Source: Flavobacteriales bacterium (GTDB taxonomy: Bacteria; Bacteroidota; Bacteroidia; Flavobacteriales_D; Parvicellaceae). From it: 64,000 bases of DNA. The stretch's first letter is position 1. Each line of letters opens with the position of its first letter. Positions 1 to 8,447 of the stretch are shown piece after piece. The DNA is taken from positions 620,001 to 684,000 of the forward strand of contig JACJZN010000007.1 in assembly GCA_020635565.1 (NCBI GenBank), given 5' to 3'. Both the position numbers and the translations under genes were made by a program. The notes beneath the pieces were generated by a model. It searched no databases, was not told the DNA's origin, and saw only the letters and a program-made list of their open reading frames with translations.

Positions 1-76
1 GTGGTATTGACAAGCTGGAGTTTTATACGCCTATTCCTATGGTGAGGAGGGATTTTATTTTTCAAATCCTGAGCTG

Positions 77-940
77 ATGAATTTTCTATTTTCTTTTAAT
101 AATGGCTGGTTTATTTATTCTCCGCTCTTATTGATTATTATTCCTCTAGGTATATGGAAACTGTTCTCCAAGGATATAGCAGGAGCATTGTTAGCTGTAT
201 TTTTTTATGGAATCACGATTTATGTCTTCAGTAGCTGGTGGTGTTGGTACTATGGATGCTCATTTGGTCAAAGGCCAATGGTAGACTTTTATCTATTGAT
301 CGCGTATTTAATTGCGTTGATTTTAGAAGGAATAAAAAGTCTATTTACTAAGATTCTGGTAATAGCTGCCGTTGTTTTTACTGGATTTCTAAACATTCAT
401 CAGTCATATCAAAATTTTAACGGATACATCGAATGTGGTATGGCCACCAGTGAAATGTATTGGGACAATTTCTTAAGCTTCCAAAGGAAGGCCAGAGTTT
501 ATTACGATGATAATCAAATCATTTCCAGCTACTCTTTTGATTTTGAAAGTAAGAACAGCAATTGCTCTGGAGAAGTGGAACATAGTGAAGCAAGGGGAGG
601 TGAGTACTTAATATTTGTAGATAGTGAGCATCAGTTTAGTGGAAACATAGAAATTTTAGATGCTCTTTTTGTTAGCCATCCTGTAGTTATTTCAGCATAC
701 GTAAAAGCGGAGGGAGAAATCAATCAGACAAATTTAGTAGTTGAACATCGTGGACTCTCAACGACTTATAGATCTTTCCCACTTAAAGCTTATGTAGTTA
801 AAAATGAATGGATCTACATGGAATTTTTATATGATAATCATTACGAGATCAGCAATGATAACCTTCACGTTTATTTCTGGAATCAAAATTCTTCAGAGAA
901 GGTGTACGTAGATGATCTTCAGATAGTTATTTTGAATTAA
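77..940 (+). CDS. C-terminal part of a membrane glycosyltransferase-like protein, probably interrupted upstream
   Basis: The first 90 or so residues hold hydrophobic membrane segments around a GWFIYSPLLL stretch and a GQRPMVDFY motif. Both resemble the late membrane part of Bacteroidota dolichol-phosphate-mannose-type glycosyltransferases. Residues from about 140 to 287 form a soluble, beta-rich tail of unknown role. The ATG at 77 is unlikely to be the true start: the same frame is open from 11 and reads YSYGEEGFYF just upstream, which is conserved-looking family sequence. A TGA at 8-10 cuts that frame, so this may be the tail of a gene broken by a nonsense mutation. The substrate cannot be told. 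Confidence 0.55.
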   Translation: MNFLFSFNNGWFIYSPLLLIIIPLGIWKLFSKDIAGALLAVFFYGITIYVFSSWWCWYYGCSFGQRPMVDFYLLIAYLIALILEGIKSLFTKILVIAAVVFTGFLNIHQSYQNFNGYIECGMATSEMYWDNFLSFQRKARVYYDDNQIISSYSFDFESKNSNCSGEVEHSEARGGEYLIFVDSEHQFSGNIEILDALFVSHPVVISAYVKAEGEINQTNLVVEHRGLSTTYRSFPLKAYVVKNEWIYMEFLYDNHYEISNDNLHVYFWNQNSSEKVYVDDLQIVILN

Positions 941-1017
941 CATATTTTATAGCTTAGTTATAAAACAAAACACTAATTTCCTCGTATTCTAAATAACCGG
1001 AAAAGACAACTAACAAT

Positions 1018-2553
1018 ATGGCAAAGATACTTTGGGCAGATGATGAAATAGAATTATTGAAACCTCATATTCTATTTCTTGAAAATAAAGGACACAGTGT
1101 TCAAACTGTAAAGAGTGGAAATGAAGCATTGGACAAAGCAGGTGAAGAAGATTTCGATATTATATTCCTTGACGAGAATATGCCTGGATTGACAGGATTG
1201 GAAACATTGGAAAGAATGAAGTCCAATAGGGCCAAGACGCCAATCGTGATGATAACAAAGAGTGAGGAAGAATCAATCATGGAAGAGGCAATCGGGGGAA
1301 GAATTGCTGATTATTTGATAAAGCCGGTAAATCCTAATCAGATTTTATTAGCAATTAAAAAGAACCTTGAGGGAAAACGATTGGTTAATGAGAAGACCAA
1401 TTCAAGCTACCAACAGGAATTCAGACAATTGGCTATGGATATGCAAGATCGACTTGATTTTAACGAATGGGCCGATATTTATAATCGATTAGTGTATTGG
1501 GAATTGGCATTGGATCAAAGTAAGGATCCTGGAATGCAGGAAATCTTATCTATGCAGAAGAATGAAGCGAATCAATTATTTTGTAAGTATGTCGAAAAGA
1601 ATTATCGAGGATGGTTGAATGGAGATGAAGCTCCGCTCATGTCTCATACAGTATTACAAAAGTCCGTATTTCCAAAGATTGGAAAGTCTACATTTTTAGT
1701 GGTAATTGATAATTTGAGATTAGATCAGTGGAAGATACTGTCAACTCCCTTGCAGGAAAAATTCAAAATAGAAAAGGAAGATAGTTTTTATGCCATTCTT
1801 CCCACAGCTACTCAATATGCTAGAAATGCTTTGTTTGCTGGATTGATGCCTTCTGGGATTGCTAAGAAATTTCCTTCGAAATGGAAAAATGATGATGACG
1901 AGGGAGGAAAAAACTTATTTGAAGAGGATTTTCTTTCTGATAATCTTAGAAGAGCTGGGTTCAAAGGAAAGTTTTCGTACAACAAGATCACAAATCTAAA
2001 TGCGGGAAAAAAACTGGTAGATAATTTTAGCAACCTTCTAAACAATGAATTCAATGTGGTAGTCTACAACTTTGTTGATATGCTTTCGCACGCACGTACT
2101 GACATGGAAGTAATACGAGAGCTGGCAGATGATGATGCGGCATATCGTTCATTGACCTTGAGCTGGTTTGAGCATTCCCCACTTTTTGATCTTTTCAACT
2201 TGATGGCAAAAAATGGATGTGATGTTGTGATCACTACGGATCATGGGACGATCAAAGTAGATGAACCAAGTAAGATTGTAGGGGACAAGAATACGACAAC
2301 TAATTTGCGTTATAAGCAAGGAAAAAATTTGAATTATCAAGCAAAGGATGTGTTTGAGATCAAGAATCCGGATGATGTCTTCTTACCAAAAGTAAATTTG
2401 AGCTCGGCCTATGTATTTGCAAAGCAAACTAAGTATTTTGTATATCCCAATAACTATAATCATTTCATGAATTTCTACAAGAATACCTTTCAGCACGGAG
2501 GGTTGTCGATGGAGGAAATGATCGTTCCCATTGCTTTTTTAAAGGCAAAATGA
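1018..2553 (+). CDS. porX: PorX: response regulator with PglZ-type phosphatase-superfamily domain (type IX secretion regulator)
   Basis: Residues 1-120 form a CheY-like receiver domain: acidic pair D8-D9, phospho-acceptor D52, T80 and K102. A helical linker follows. Residues from about 205 to 490 form an alkaline-phosphatase-superfamily (PglZ) domain with VVIDNLRLDQW near 227 and TTDHGT near 405, which supply metal-binding residues. This architecture and the 511-residue length match PorX, which works with the kinase PorY and sigma factor SigP to control type IX secretion genes in Porphyromonas; its effector domain has been described as a zinc-dependent phosphodiesterase. No porY lies in the window. 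Two type IX cargo genes (29.8 and 54.0 kb) fit a genome that has the system. Confidence 0.93.
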   Translation: MAKILWADDEIELLKPHILFLENKGHSVQTVKSGNEALDKAGEEDFDIIFLDENMPGLTGLETLERMKSNRAKTPIVMITKSEEESIMEEAIGGRIADYLIKPVNPNQILLAIKKNLEGKRLVNEKTNSSYQQEFRQLAMDMQDRLDFNEWADIYNRLVYWELALDQSKDPGMQEILSMQKNEANQLFCKYVEKNYRGWLNGDEAPLMSHTVLQKSVFPKIGKSTFLVVIDNLRLDQWKILSTPLQEKFKIEKEDSFYAILPTATQYARNALFAGLMPSGIAKKFPSKWKNDDDEGGKNLFEEDFLSDNLRRAGFKGKFSYNKITNLNAGKKLVDNFSNLLNNEFNVVVYNFVDMLSHARTDMEVIRELADDDAAYRSLTLSWFEHSPLFDLFNLMAKNGCDVVITTDHGTIKVDEPSKIVGDKNTTTNLRYKQGKNLNYQAKDVFEIKNPDDVFLPKVNLSSAYVFAKQTKYFVYPNNYNHFMNFYKNTFQHGGLSMEEMIVPIAFLKAK

Positions 2554-2647
2554 TGGATAAGAGGATTCGATTCATCTGAATTTCAGCCGGTTAATTTTTT
2601 ATTAACTACTCATCTTTGAAATCCTTGAATTATCAGGGTTTATGGCT

Positions 2648-2655
2648 TATATTTG
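2648..2655 (+). promoter_or_regulatory. Bacteroidota -7 box TATATTTG before the HU/SPOR gene
   Basis: TATATTTG matches the TAnnTTTG -7 consensus, with a TTG about 20 bases upstream (2625-2627) as a possible -33 element. Only 6 bases separate the box from the ATG at 2662, so the transcript is probably leaderless or nearly so. Confidence 0.6.
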
Positions 2656-2661
2656 TAGGCT

Positions 2662-3768
2662 ATGCTTAGTGCAGTTGAGAAACATATTATTGATCTACTT
2701 CATTATCACGATTGTGTGATTATTCCGGACCTAGGAGGCTTGGTGGCAAATTATACCCCCGCATTTTTGGATGAAAAAGGTGAAAAGTTATGTCCTCCAT
2801 ATAAAGGTTTTATTTGGAATAAGTTTCTTACTCATAATGATGGACTGCTGGCTAACGAGATCGCCAAAAAAGATCAAATCGGTTATGAACAGGCAATGGA
2901 ACAGATATCGGAATTCGTTGCTGGAATTAAAAGTCAGCTCAAACTTCAGAAAAGATTTGAATTCGATCAGATCGGGTTCTTATATTTAGGTGATAACGAT
3001 TTGTTGCAGTTTGAGTTCAGCGGAAAGAATTTCCTTATGAACAGTTTTGGACTACCTGTGGTCAGAATGGAAAAGCTGCCTGTGCTCGAAACAGTTGAGG
3101 AAGAAATAAAGGAGACCAAGGTCATTCAACTAACACCTAAAGAGGTTGAAGAAGATATAAGCATTATTCCAATTGCATCTCCTGAGACTATTGAGAAAGT
3201 GATCATTAAAGGCTCAAGATGGTGGATAGCTGCCGCATTGATTCCGATTGGTTTCTATTCAGCATGGATTCCTATGAAAACGGATTTATTTCAAGCTTCA
3301 GGAAACTTTCATTATTCTGATCTAAATCCATTCACTTTTGACAAGGAGAAAGGAAATTATAAAATGGTGGATAATATTTCTTTGGATATTGATACGCTTC
3401 CAGTTATTTCATTCGAAGCATTGGATGTTTATTCACAGAAATCGATGAGTCTCTTTGATGAAACGAATAGTGTTTTATCTGCTGATTCTACTTTTGTTGA
3501 TTTAGAAGTTCCTGAAGTTGATCACGTAGAAATTTCTGAGAATGAAGGAGAATACTTTGTGATTGGTGGGTGTTTCTCAGAAGAGAGTAATGCAAAGGTT
3601 TTTGTGGAACAATTGAATGCTAAAGGGTATAACGCAGTATTAGTCGATGTCAATAAAGGACTTCATAGAGTCGCTTTCGGGCAGTTTGTTTCTAAGGAGG
3701 ATGCTAAGACTGCTTTAAGTCAAATAACTGCCTCTGGGGAGTATAGTGGTTGGATCCTAAAAAAATAA
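2662..3768 (+). CDS. HU-domain and SPOR-domain membrane protein
   Basis: The N-terminal 135 or so residues (HDCVIIPDLGGLVANY, then FNKFLTHNDG-like and GFLYLG segments) match the paired HU-type domains of the Bacteroidota CCDC81-like prokaryotic family. A single hydrophobic segment, WWIAAALIPIGFYSAW, lies near residue 190. The last 75 residues (YFVIGGCFSEESNA to WILKK) form a SPOR domain, which in other proteins binds denuded peptidoglycan. It is therefore probably an inner-membrane protein with a cytoplasmic HU part and a periplasmic SPOR part, possibly linking nucleoid or cytoplasm to the division site; that role is inference. It stands alone with its own promoter and ends at a bidirectional terminator. 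Confidence 0.8.
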   Translation: MLSAVEKHIIDLLHYHDCVIIPDLGGLVANYTPAFLDEKGEKLCPPYKGFIWNKFLTHNDGLLANEIAKKDQIGYEQAMEQISEFVAGIKSQLKLQKRFEFDQIGFLYLGDNDLLQFEFSGKNFLMNSFGLPVVRMEKLPVLETVEEEIKETKVIQLTPKEVEEDISIIPIASPETIEKVIIKGSRWWIAAALIPIGFYSAWIPMKTDLFQASGNFHYSDLNPFTFDKEKGNYKMVDNISLDIDTLPVISFEALDVYSQKSMSLFDETNSVLSADSTFVDLEVPEVDHVEISENEGEYFVIGGCFSEESNAKVFVEQLNAKGYNAVLVDVNKGLHRVAFGQFVSKEDAKTALSQITASGEYSGWILKK

Positions 3769-3794
3769 AAAACCCTAACGTTTGTCAGGGTTTC
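3769..3794. terminator. Bidirectional terminator between HU/SPOR gene and trxA
   Basis: The inverted repeat AAACCCT (3770-3776) / AGGGTTT (3787-3793) is flanked by A and T tracts and sits between two convergent genes. Confidence 0.7.
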
Positions 3795-3848
3795 CTATTC
3801 TATGTCATATGTATATTCGAAATTATCAGAACGTTTTCTGATAAGACT

Positions 3849-4208
3849 TTAATTCGCGATAAGTTCCTTTTCAATCACATCTTTTAGCGCATTTTTTGGT
3901 AGAGCACCTGCCTGCATCATGGGTTGACCTTCTTTAGGTATGAATAGAAGTGAAGGAATACTTCTAATTCTGAATATGGCTGAAAGTTCTTGTTCTACTT
4001 CCGTGTCCACTTTGTAGATTGTTACTTTATCCTTGTATTCGTCAGAAAGTTCCTCAAGTATAGGAGCGACCATTTTACAAGGTCCACACCAGTCCGCGTA
4101 AAAATCTATGATAGCAGGAATCTCACCTTTGAATTTCCAATCTTTTTCCGTTGTATAATCGAATATTTCTGATTTGAAGATATCAGCTGTTAATTTAACC
4201 GTTGGCAT
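3849..4208 (-). CDS. trxA: Thioredoxin
   Basis: This 119-residue protein is a single thioredoxin fold. The active site WCGPC has redox cysteines C41 and C44, and a cis-proline is present in SIPSLLF. There is no signal peptide, so it acts in the cytoplasm, reducing protein disulfides with electrons from thioredoxin reductase. The acidic-basic insert before the active site (residues 15-30) is somewhat longer than in E. coli TrxA. It is monocistronic and has its own TAACTTTG promoter box. Reduction of PAPS or APS in sulfate assimilation needs thioredoxin and the cys operon lies next door, but the two are not co-transcribed. Confidence 0.92.
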   Translation of the reverse strand: MPTVKLTADIFKSEIFDYTTEKDWKFKGEIPAIIDFYADWCGPCKMVAPILEELSDEYKDKVTIYKVDTEVEQELSAIFRIRSIPSLLFIPKEGQPMMQAGALPKNALKDVIEKELIAN

Positions 4209-4231
4209 AATTAGTTGTTTTTTATTTCCGA

Positions 4232-4239
4232 CAAAGTTA
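4232..4239 (-). promoter_or_regulatory. -7 box TAACTTTG for trxA
   Basis: The minus strand reads TAACTTTG, a match to TAnnTTTG, 23 bases upstream of the trxA ATG. Confidence 0.55.
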
Positions 4240-4281
4240 TTAGATACACCTTTACGATACTGTTACAAAGATTACATAACA

Positions 4282-4307
4282 AAAAAGGCACCCTAATGGA
4301 GGCCTTT
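4282..4307 (-). terminator. Terminator of the cys operon
   Basis: On the minus strand, AAAGGC pairs with GCCTTT around a short interrupted stem, followed by a run of six T just after the cysN stop. Confidence 0.55.
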
Positions 4308-4329
4308 GAGATTTTATGTAAGGAAAAGA

Positions 4330-5598
4330 TCAAATAACCATGCAGGCAGCTACCGTATTGTTAGTAGCTTCGTCTATTAAGATAAAGCTTCCGGTAGTTC
4401 TATTTCTTTGATATCTGTCAACGAATAATGGAATCGTAGTTCTAATTTGAATTCTGGCAATATCATTCATTTTAATTTCTTTATCCTCCTCGTTTCTATG
4501 AAGAGTATTGATATCTAATTTATAATTGATATTCTTAATCATGCATCTAGCATCCCTTGAAGTATGCTTTAGGTGATATTTGCCATTAGGTAGCATCGGT
4601 TTGTCCGAAAGCCAACACATCATAGCCTCTACATCTTGTTCACTCGTAGGTGAGTTATTTGGTCTAACAATCATATCCCCTCTACTTATATCGATCTCAT
4701 CTTCTAATCTGATTGTAACAGACATTGGTGCGAAAGCTTCTTCAATTTCACCATCCATAGTATCAATACCCGCAATTTTAGACGTAAATCCGGAAGGCAT
4801 TACCATTACTTCATCTCCTTTTTTGAAGACACCGCCTGCCACTCTGCCTGCAAATCCTCTATAGTCAGGGTGTTCAGCAGATTGAGGACGAATGACATAC
4901 TGCACTGGGAATCTACAATCGATGTGATTAAGATCTGAAGCAATATGAACCGTCTCTAATTCATGAAGCAAAGTTGATCCTTGGTACCAAGTCATTTTTT
5001 CAGATCGGTTCACTACGTTATCTCCGAACAAAGCACTAATTGGTATAAACCTTATGTCTTTGGTTTCTAATTTAGAACTGAACTCTTCTAAATCATCTTT
5101 GATCTGATCATATCTCTCTTGGGAATAGTCCACTAAATCCATTTTGTTGATACAGTAGACGATGTGCGGAATACCTAACATAGAGGCAATAAACGAGTGA
5201 CGAGCAGTTTGTTCTACTATTCCATGTCTGGCATCCACAAGGATAATTGCCAAATTAGCCGTAGAAGCACCTGTGATCATGTTTCTTGTATACTGAATAT
5301 GGCCAGGAGTATCTGCAATGATAAATTTTCTTTTTGGGGTTGCAAAATATCTGTATGCTACATCTATCGTAATACCTTGCTCTCTTTCAGCACGTAGACC
5401 GTCCGTCAATAATGCAAGATTAACTCTTTCTTCCCCTTTCTGGTTACTAGCCCTTTCAATAGCTTCCATCTGATCCTCAAAGATCGATTTGCTATCATAT
5501 AGTAGTCTTCCAATCAATGTACTTTTACCATCGTCAACACTTCCTGCTGTTGTGAATCTCAACAGATCCATGTCTAAATATGATTTGCTATCTGCCAT
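4330..5598 (-). CDS. cysN: Sulfate adenylyltransferase subunit 1 (GTPase)
   Basis: This 422-residue EF-Tu-like GTPase carries the G1 motif GSVDDGKST (19-27), G3 DTPGH (96-100) and G4 NKMD (151-154), followed by beta-barrel domains. CysN couples GTP hydrolysis to CysD-catalysed synthesis of adenosine 5'-phosphosulfate from ATP and sulfate. No CysC kinase domain is fused; a separate cysC starts the operon. It is the last gene of cysC-cysD-(four-helix-bundle)-cysN. The extra gene separates it from cysD, its obligate partner; these two are normally adjacent. Confidence 0.95.
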   Translation of the reverse strand: MADSKSYLDMDLLRFTTAGSVDDGKSTLIGRLLYDSKSIFEDQMEAIERASNQKGEERVNLALLTDGLRAEREQGITIDVAYRYFATPKRKFIIADTPGHIQYTRNMITGASTANLAIILVDARHGIVEQTARHSFIASMLGIPHIVYCINKMDLVDYSQERYDQIKDDLEEFSSKLETKDIRFIPISALFGDNVVNRSEKMTWYQGSTLLHELETVHIASDLNHIDCRFPVQYVIRPQSAEHPDYRGFAGRVAGGVFKKGDEVMVMPSGFTSKIAGIDTMDGEIEEAFAPMSVTIRLEDEIDISRGDMIVRPNNSPTSEQDVEAMMCWLSDKPMLPNGKYHLKHTSRDARCMIKNINYKLDINTLHRNEEDKEIKMNDIARIQIRTTIPLFVDRYQRNRTTGSFILIDEATNNTVAACMVI

Positions 5599-5640
5599 TT
5601 TTTCTGTAAATAAGAAAGATGAAATCAGAGGGGTGAAATA

Positions 5641-5985
5641 TCAATTTTTGGATTTCTTTACAATAGAAACAAAAATAGAAACTAATTCGTTAGCCTCTTC
5701 TTTCAGTACTTTCAATTTGTCAATATTAATATCTTTTTGTTTTTCTAATAACTCTAGCCAAAATATACTTTCGTCAGCTTCCTCAATCACAACACCAAGT
5801 TTGGCCACAAATTCTTTATTACTTCTTCCTCTGAAGGCAGATCTTGTATTTGCTCCAACAGATGTTCCACTTCGTAAAAGCTGTTTACCTAAAGTATAGT
5901 AAACTTCTCCGTTGGGTAAATCAGAATAAAACTCGACTATTTCAATCGAAAATTGTTTAGTTCTATTCTGTAAATCTCTATCCAC
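5641..5985 (-). CDS. Four-helix-bundle protein (23S rRNA intervening-sequence family) inserted between cysD and cysN
   Basis: This 114-residue all-helical protein has family hallmarks: YSDLPNGEVYYTLGKQL, then LRSGTSVGANTRSAFRGRS, then KLGVVIEEADESIFWLELL. It belongs to the four-helix-bundle family first seen in intervening sequences of 23S rRNA genes and related to the Avd accessory protein of diversity-generating retroelements. It starts with GTG at 5985, just after a purine-rich leader (GTAGAAATTAGAAA on the minus strand). Nothing ties it to sulfate metabolism, and it splits cysD from cysN, which suggests insertion of a small mobile or selfish gene. Its molecular function is unknown. Confidence 0.85.
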   Translation of the reverse strand: MDRDLQNRTKQFSIEIVEFYSDLPNGEVYYTLGKQLLRSGTSVGANTRSAFRGRSNKEFVAKLGVVIEEADESIFWLELLEKQKDINIDKLKVLKEEANELVSIFVSIVKKSKN

Positions 5986-6015
5986 TTTCTAATTTCTACT
6001 TTCAGATTTTAAGTT

Positions 6016-6921
6016 TTAGAAGTAGCCTTCTTTTTTACGGTCCTCCATAGCAGCTTCACTTCGTTTGTCGTCTGATCTGCCGCCTCTTTCTGTTACTCTA
6101 GTCGAAGCAACCTCTTCAATAATGTCTTCTAATGTTCCGGCTGTACTTGCTACAGCACCAGTACATGTGGCATCACCGATAGTTCTGAAGCGAACTACCA
6201 TATCCTTGATCTCTTCTTCATCTTTCGTGATAACAAAGTCTGTTTTACCCATGATGATCCCGTCTCTGACAAAACATTTCCTAGTGTGAGAGAAATACAA
6301 CATGGGTAGATCTATACCCTCATGAAGGATATACTGCCATATGTCCATCTCGGTCCAGTTTGAAATAGGGAATACACGGAAATGTTCGCCCATGTTCTTC
6401 TTACCGTTAAAAATATTCCAAAGTTCTGGACGTTGGTTTTTTGGGTCCCACTGACCAAAGTCATCTCGATGAGAGAAGAAGCGCTCTTTAGCTCTTGCTT
6501 TTTCTTCATCTCTTCTTGCTCCTCCCATTGCACAATCAAATTTGTTTGCCTCGATTGCATCCAACAATGTGGTGGTCTGAAGTTTATTTCGACTCGCGTT
6601 GAATCCTTTTTCTTCAACAACTCTTCCTTGATCGATTGAATCCTGAACATGCGCCACGATGAGACGATCTCCCGTTTTTTTTATCAAGTTATCCCGAAAT
6701 TCAATTGTCTCTGGGAAATTATGACCCGTATCAACATGCATCAATGGAAAGGGAACTTTTGCTGGGAAAAAGGCCTTTCTTGCCAAATGATAACAAACAA
6801 TCGAGTCTTTCCCTCCTGAAAAAAGTAATACAGGGTTTTCAAATTGAGCTGCAACCTCTCTAATAACGTAGATGGCTTCAGCTTCAAGCTCTCGTAAATG
6901 GGTTAAATTATAATTACTCAT
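6016..6921 (-). CDS. cysD: Sulfate adenylyltransferase subunit 2
   Basis: This 301-residue protein is the catalytic subunit of ATP sulfurylase, in the PP-loop ATP pyrophosphatase superfamily. The SGGKDS loop at residues 35-40 binds the ATP pyrophosphate, and downstream segments GGARRDEEKARAKER and PLMHVDTGHNFPET are typical of CysD. With CysN it makes APS from sulfate. The gene begins 4 bases after cysC ends, so the two are co-transcribed. The length matches the family. The cytoplasmic product feeds CysC and then either reduction to sulfide or sulfotransferases such as the one at 33.2 kb. Confidence 0.95.
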   Translation of the reverse strand: MSNYNLTHLRELEAEAIYVIREVAAQFENPVLLFSGGKDSIVCYHLARKAFFPAKVPFPLMHVDTGHNFPETIEFRDNLIKKTGDRLIVAHVQDSIDQGRVVEEKGFNASRNKLQTTTLLDAIEANKFDCAMGGARRDEEKARAKERFFSHRDDFGQWDPKNQRPELWNIFNGKKNMGEHFRVFPISNWTEMDIWQYILHEGIDLPMLYFSHTRKCFVRDGIIMGKTDFVITKDEEEIKDMVVRFRTIGDATCTGAVASTAGTLEDIIEEVASTRVTERGGRSDDKRSEAAMEDRKKEGYF

Positions 6922-6925
6922 TAAA

Positions 6926-7531
6926 CTAAAATTTAATTCTATCTAAAACAAAAGCAAGCAGTTCATTTCCACTTTCTTCTATTGATTTGTGTTCTGTTAA
7001 AAGTTCCAGCGAGGGTTTAGAAGGATGTTCAAATGGAGCATCTATACCTGTAAAGTTTTTAATTTCGCCTTTACGGGCCTTAGCATAAAGACCCTTAACA
7101 TCTCGTTTCTCGCACTCTTCAAGAGGTGTATTGACAAATATTTCCAAGAAGTCATTTTCACCAATTATATTTCTGGCTTGATCTCGGATCTCCTCCGTGG
7201 GACTAACAAATGAATTGATAGTAATAACACCACAATTCACAAATAACTTCGAAACTTCTGCAATTCTTCTAATGTTCTCTTTCCTGTCATCTTCACTAAA
7301 TGAAAGATTGTTGTTAATACCAGTTCGAATATTATCACCGTCCAATACCTGGGTTAAATAATTCAATTCATGAAGTTTTTTCTCCAGATATTTTGCCAAG
7401 GTTGTCTTTCCTGACCCAGAAAGCCCTGTCATCCAAATTACCTTACCTCGTTGATTCAAGAGTTTTTCTTTCTCTTCTCTAGGTAGCAATTCATCAAAAA
7501 CTGAAAAGATATTGTTGTCTTCTTCTTTCAT
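6926..7531 (-). CDS. cysC: Adenylylsulfate kinase
   Basis: The ATG at 7531 gives 201 residues. A TTG four codons upstream lies inside the promoter box and is unlikely to be used. Residues 36-43, GLSGSGKT, form the P-loop; DGDNIRTGIN and the FSEDDRKENIRR region are the APS-binding parts seen in CysC. The enzyme phosphorylates APS to PAPS, the activated sulfate used for reduction or sulfonation. It is the first gene of the cys operon. About 28 residues precede the kinase core, a usual extension. Confidence 0.93.
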   Translation of the reverse strand: MKEEDNNIFSVFDELLPREEKEKLLNQRGKVIWMTGLSGSGKTTLAKYLEKKLHELNYLTQVLDGDNIRTGINNNLSFSEDDRKENIRRIAEVSKLFVNCGVITINSFVSPTEEIRDQARNIIGENDFLEIFVNTPLEECEKRDVKGLYAKARKGEIKNFTGIDAPFEHPSKPSLELLTEHKSIEESGNELLAFVLDRIKF

Positions 7532-7540
7532 TTTGGAATG

Positions 7541-7548
7541 CAAATGTA
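7541..7548 (-). promoter_or_regulatory. -7 box TACATTTG for the cysCDN operon
   Basis: The minus strand reads TACATTTG, ending 9 bases before the cysC ATG at 7531. It overlaps the apparent TTG start and so decides for the ATG. It implies a very short leader. Confidence 0.6.
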
Positions 7549-7611
7549 ATGATTAAAGGGAAATTATATCGAACTTAAGATGACCGTATCAAATATTAAC
7601 TTAAACTTCAT

Positions 7612-8364
7612 CTAATGAACGGGAAAAACTTCTTTAAAGAAAAAGGCTCGTTCTTCACCTTCTTTGGTTAGAATGATTAACTCTCCGTTATTTTTTACGT
7701 TTAAGATCTTTCCGGTAAAATTCTCATCTTCATTAGTGATGAATTGATGCCAAATGCCTCTATATCTGAGATTAGATAGATATTTATGAGTAAATGTTTC
7801 GGTTCCACCTTGTTTCAATTGGATCATGTATTTTTCAAGCTTGCTAACCATAAAGTTAAGTACGTCTTGAATTTCGAAAGTTATCCCTGTACAGTTGGAG
7901 AGACTAGTTCCTCTGATCTCTCCAAAAAAACGTTGGTTAACATTTAATCCAATTCCTATAATAGAAGTACATTGTTTACCCAGCCACTTATTTTCAATTA
8001 GGAGTCCGGCAATTTTTTCGTCTTCTACATATATATCGTTGGGCCACTTAATGGAAACATGCTCTTTTACATGTTGAGAAACTGTATCAAAAACAGCCAA
8101 AGAAGCGGCTTTACTGAGTAAAAAAGTTTCATTTGAATTCAGATGATTGAAATGATAAACAATACTGGTCATAATATTTTGTCCGGAAGGTGATTTCCAT
8201 TCATTTCCCATCTGTCCTCTACCTTTTTCTTGAAAATGTGCCAAAATAACAGTGCCATCAGGAACATTTGTCTTATTCATCAAAATGGCAGCGTAATTGT
8301 TAGTGGAATCGACATGTTCAAGTTCGATGAAGTTTTTACCCGTAAATATCGTGTTGAATTCCAT
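7612..8364 (-). CDS. birA: Biotin--[acetyl-CoA-carboxylase] ligase
   Basis: This 250-residue enzyme activates biotin with ATP and attaches it to a lysine of biotin-dependent carboxylases. The biotinyl-AMP loop GRGQMG is at residues 48-53, and KWPND at 106-110 contains the conserved lysine. The segment KIAGLLIEN is also conserved. It lacks the N-terminal DNA-binding winged helix of E. coli BirA, so it is a monofunctional ligase without repressor activity. It is divergent from rsfS, an arrangement that is common in Bacteroidota. Confidence 0.93.
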   Translation of the reverse strand: MEFNTIFTGKNFIELEHVDSTNNYAAILMNKTNVPDGTVILAHFQEKGRGQMGNEWKSPSGQNIMTSIVYHFNHLNSNETFLLSKAASLAVFDTVSQHVKEHVSIKWPNDIYVEDEKIAGLLIENKWLGKQCTSIIGIGLNVNQRFFGEIRGTSLSNCTGITFEIQDVLNFMVSKLEKYMIQLKQGGTETFTHKYLSNLRYRGIWHQFITNEDENFTGKILNVKNNGELIILTKEGEERAFFFKEVFPVH

Positions 8365-8416
8365 GAGACAAGTAGCATGAATAATAGACCTGTAGCCTTG
8401 TAAACGATTATTTGGT

Positions 8417-8424
8417 TACATTTG
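8417..8424 (+). promoter_or_regulatory. -7 box TACATTTG for rsfS-ftsH-cdsA
   Basis: TACATTTG matches TAnnTTTG and has a TTG 16 bases upstream (8398-8400). It lies 23 bases before the rsfS ATG. Confidence 0.55.
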
Positions 8425-8447
8425 CTTCACAAATATTGTAAATAATA

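Noticed and set aside
1018..2553. PglZ domain as part of a BREX or Pgl phage-defence system
   Set aside because: The domain is fused to a receiver domain as in PorX, and no brxC, pglX, brxL or brxA-like gene is nearby.
5641..5985. Avd accessory protein of a diversity-generating retroelement
   Set aside because: No reverse transcriptase, variable repeat or template repeat is seen near it; the gene sits inside the cys operon.
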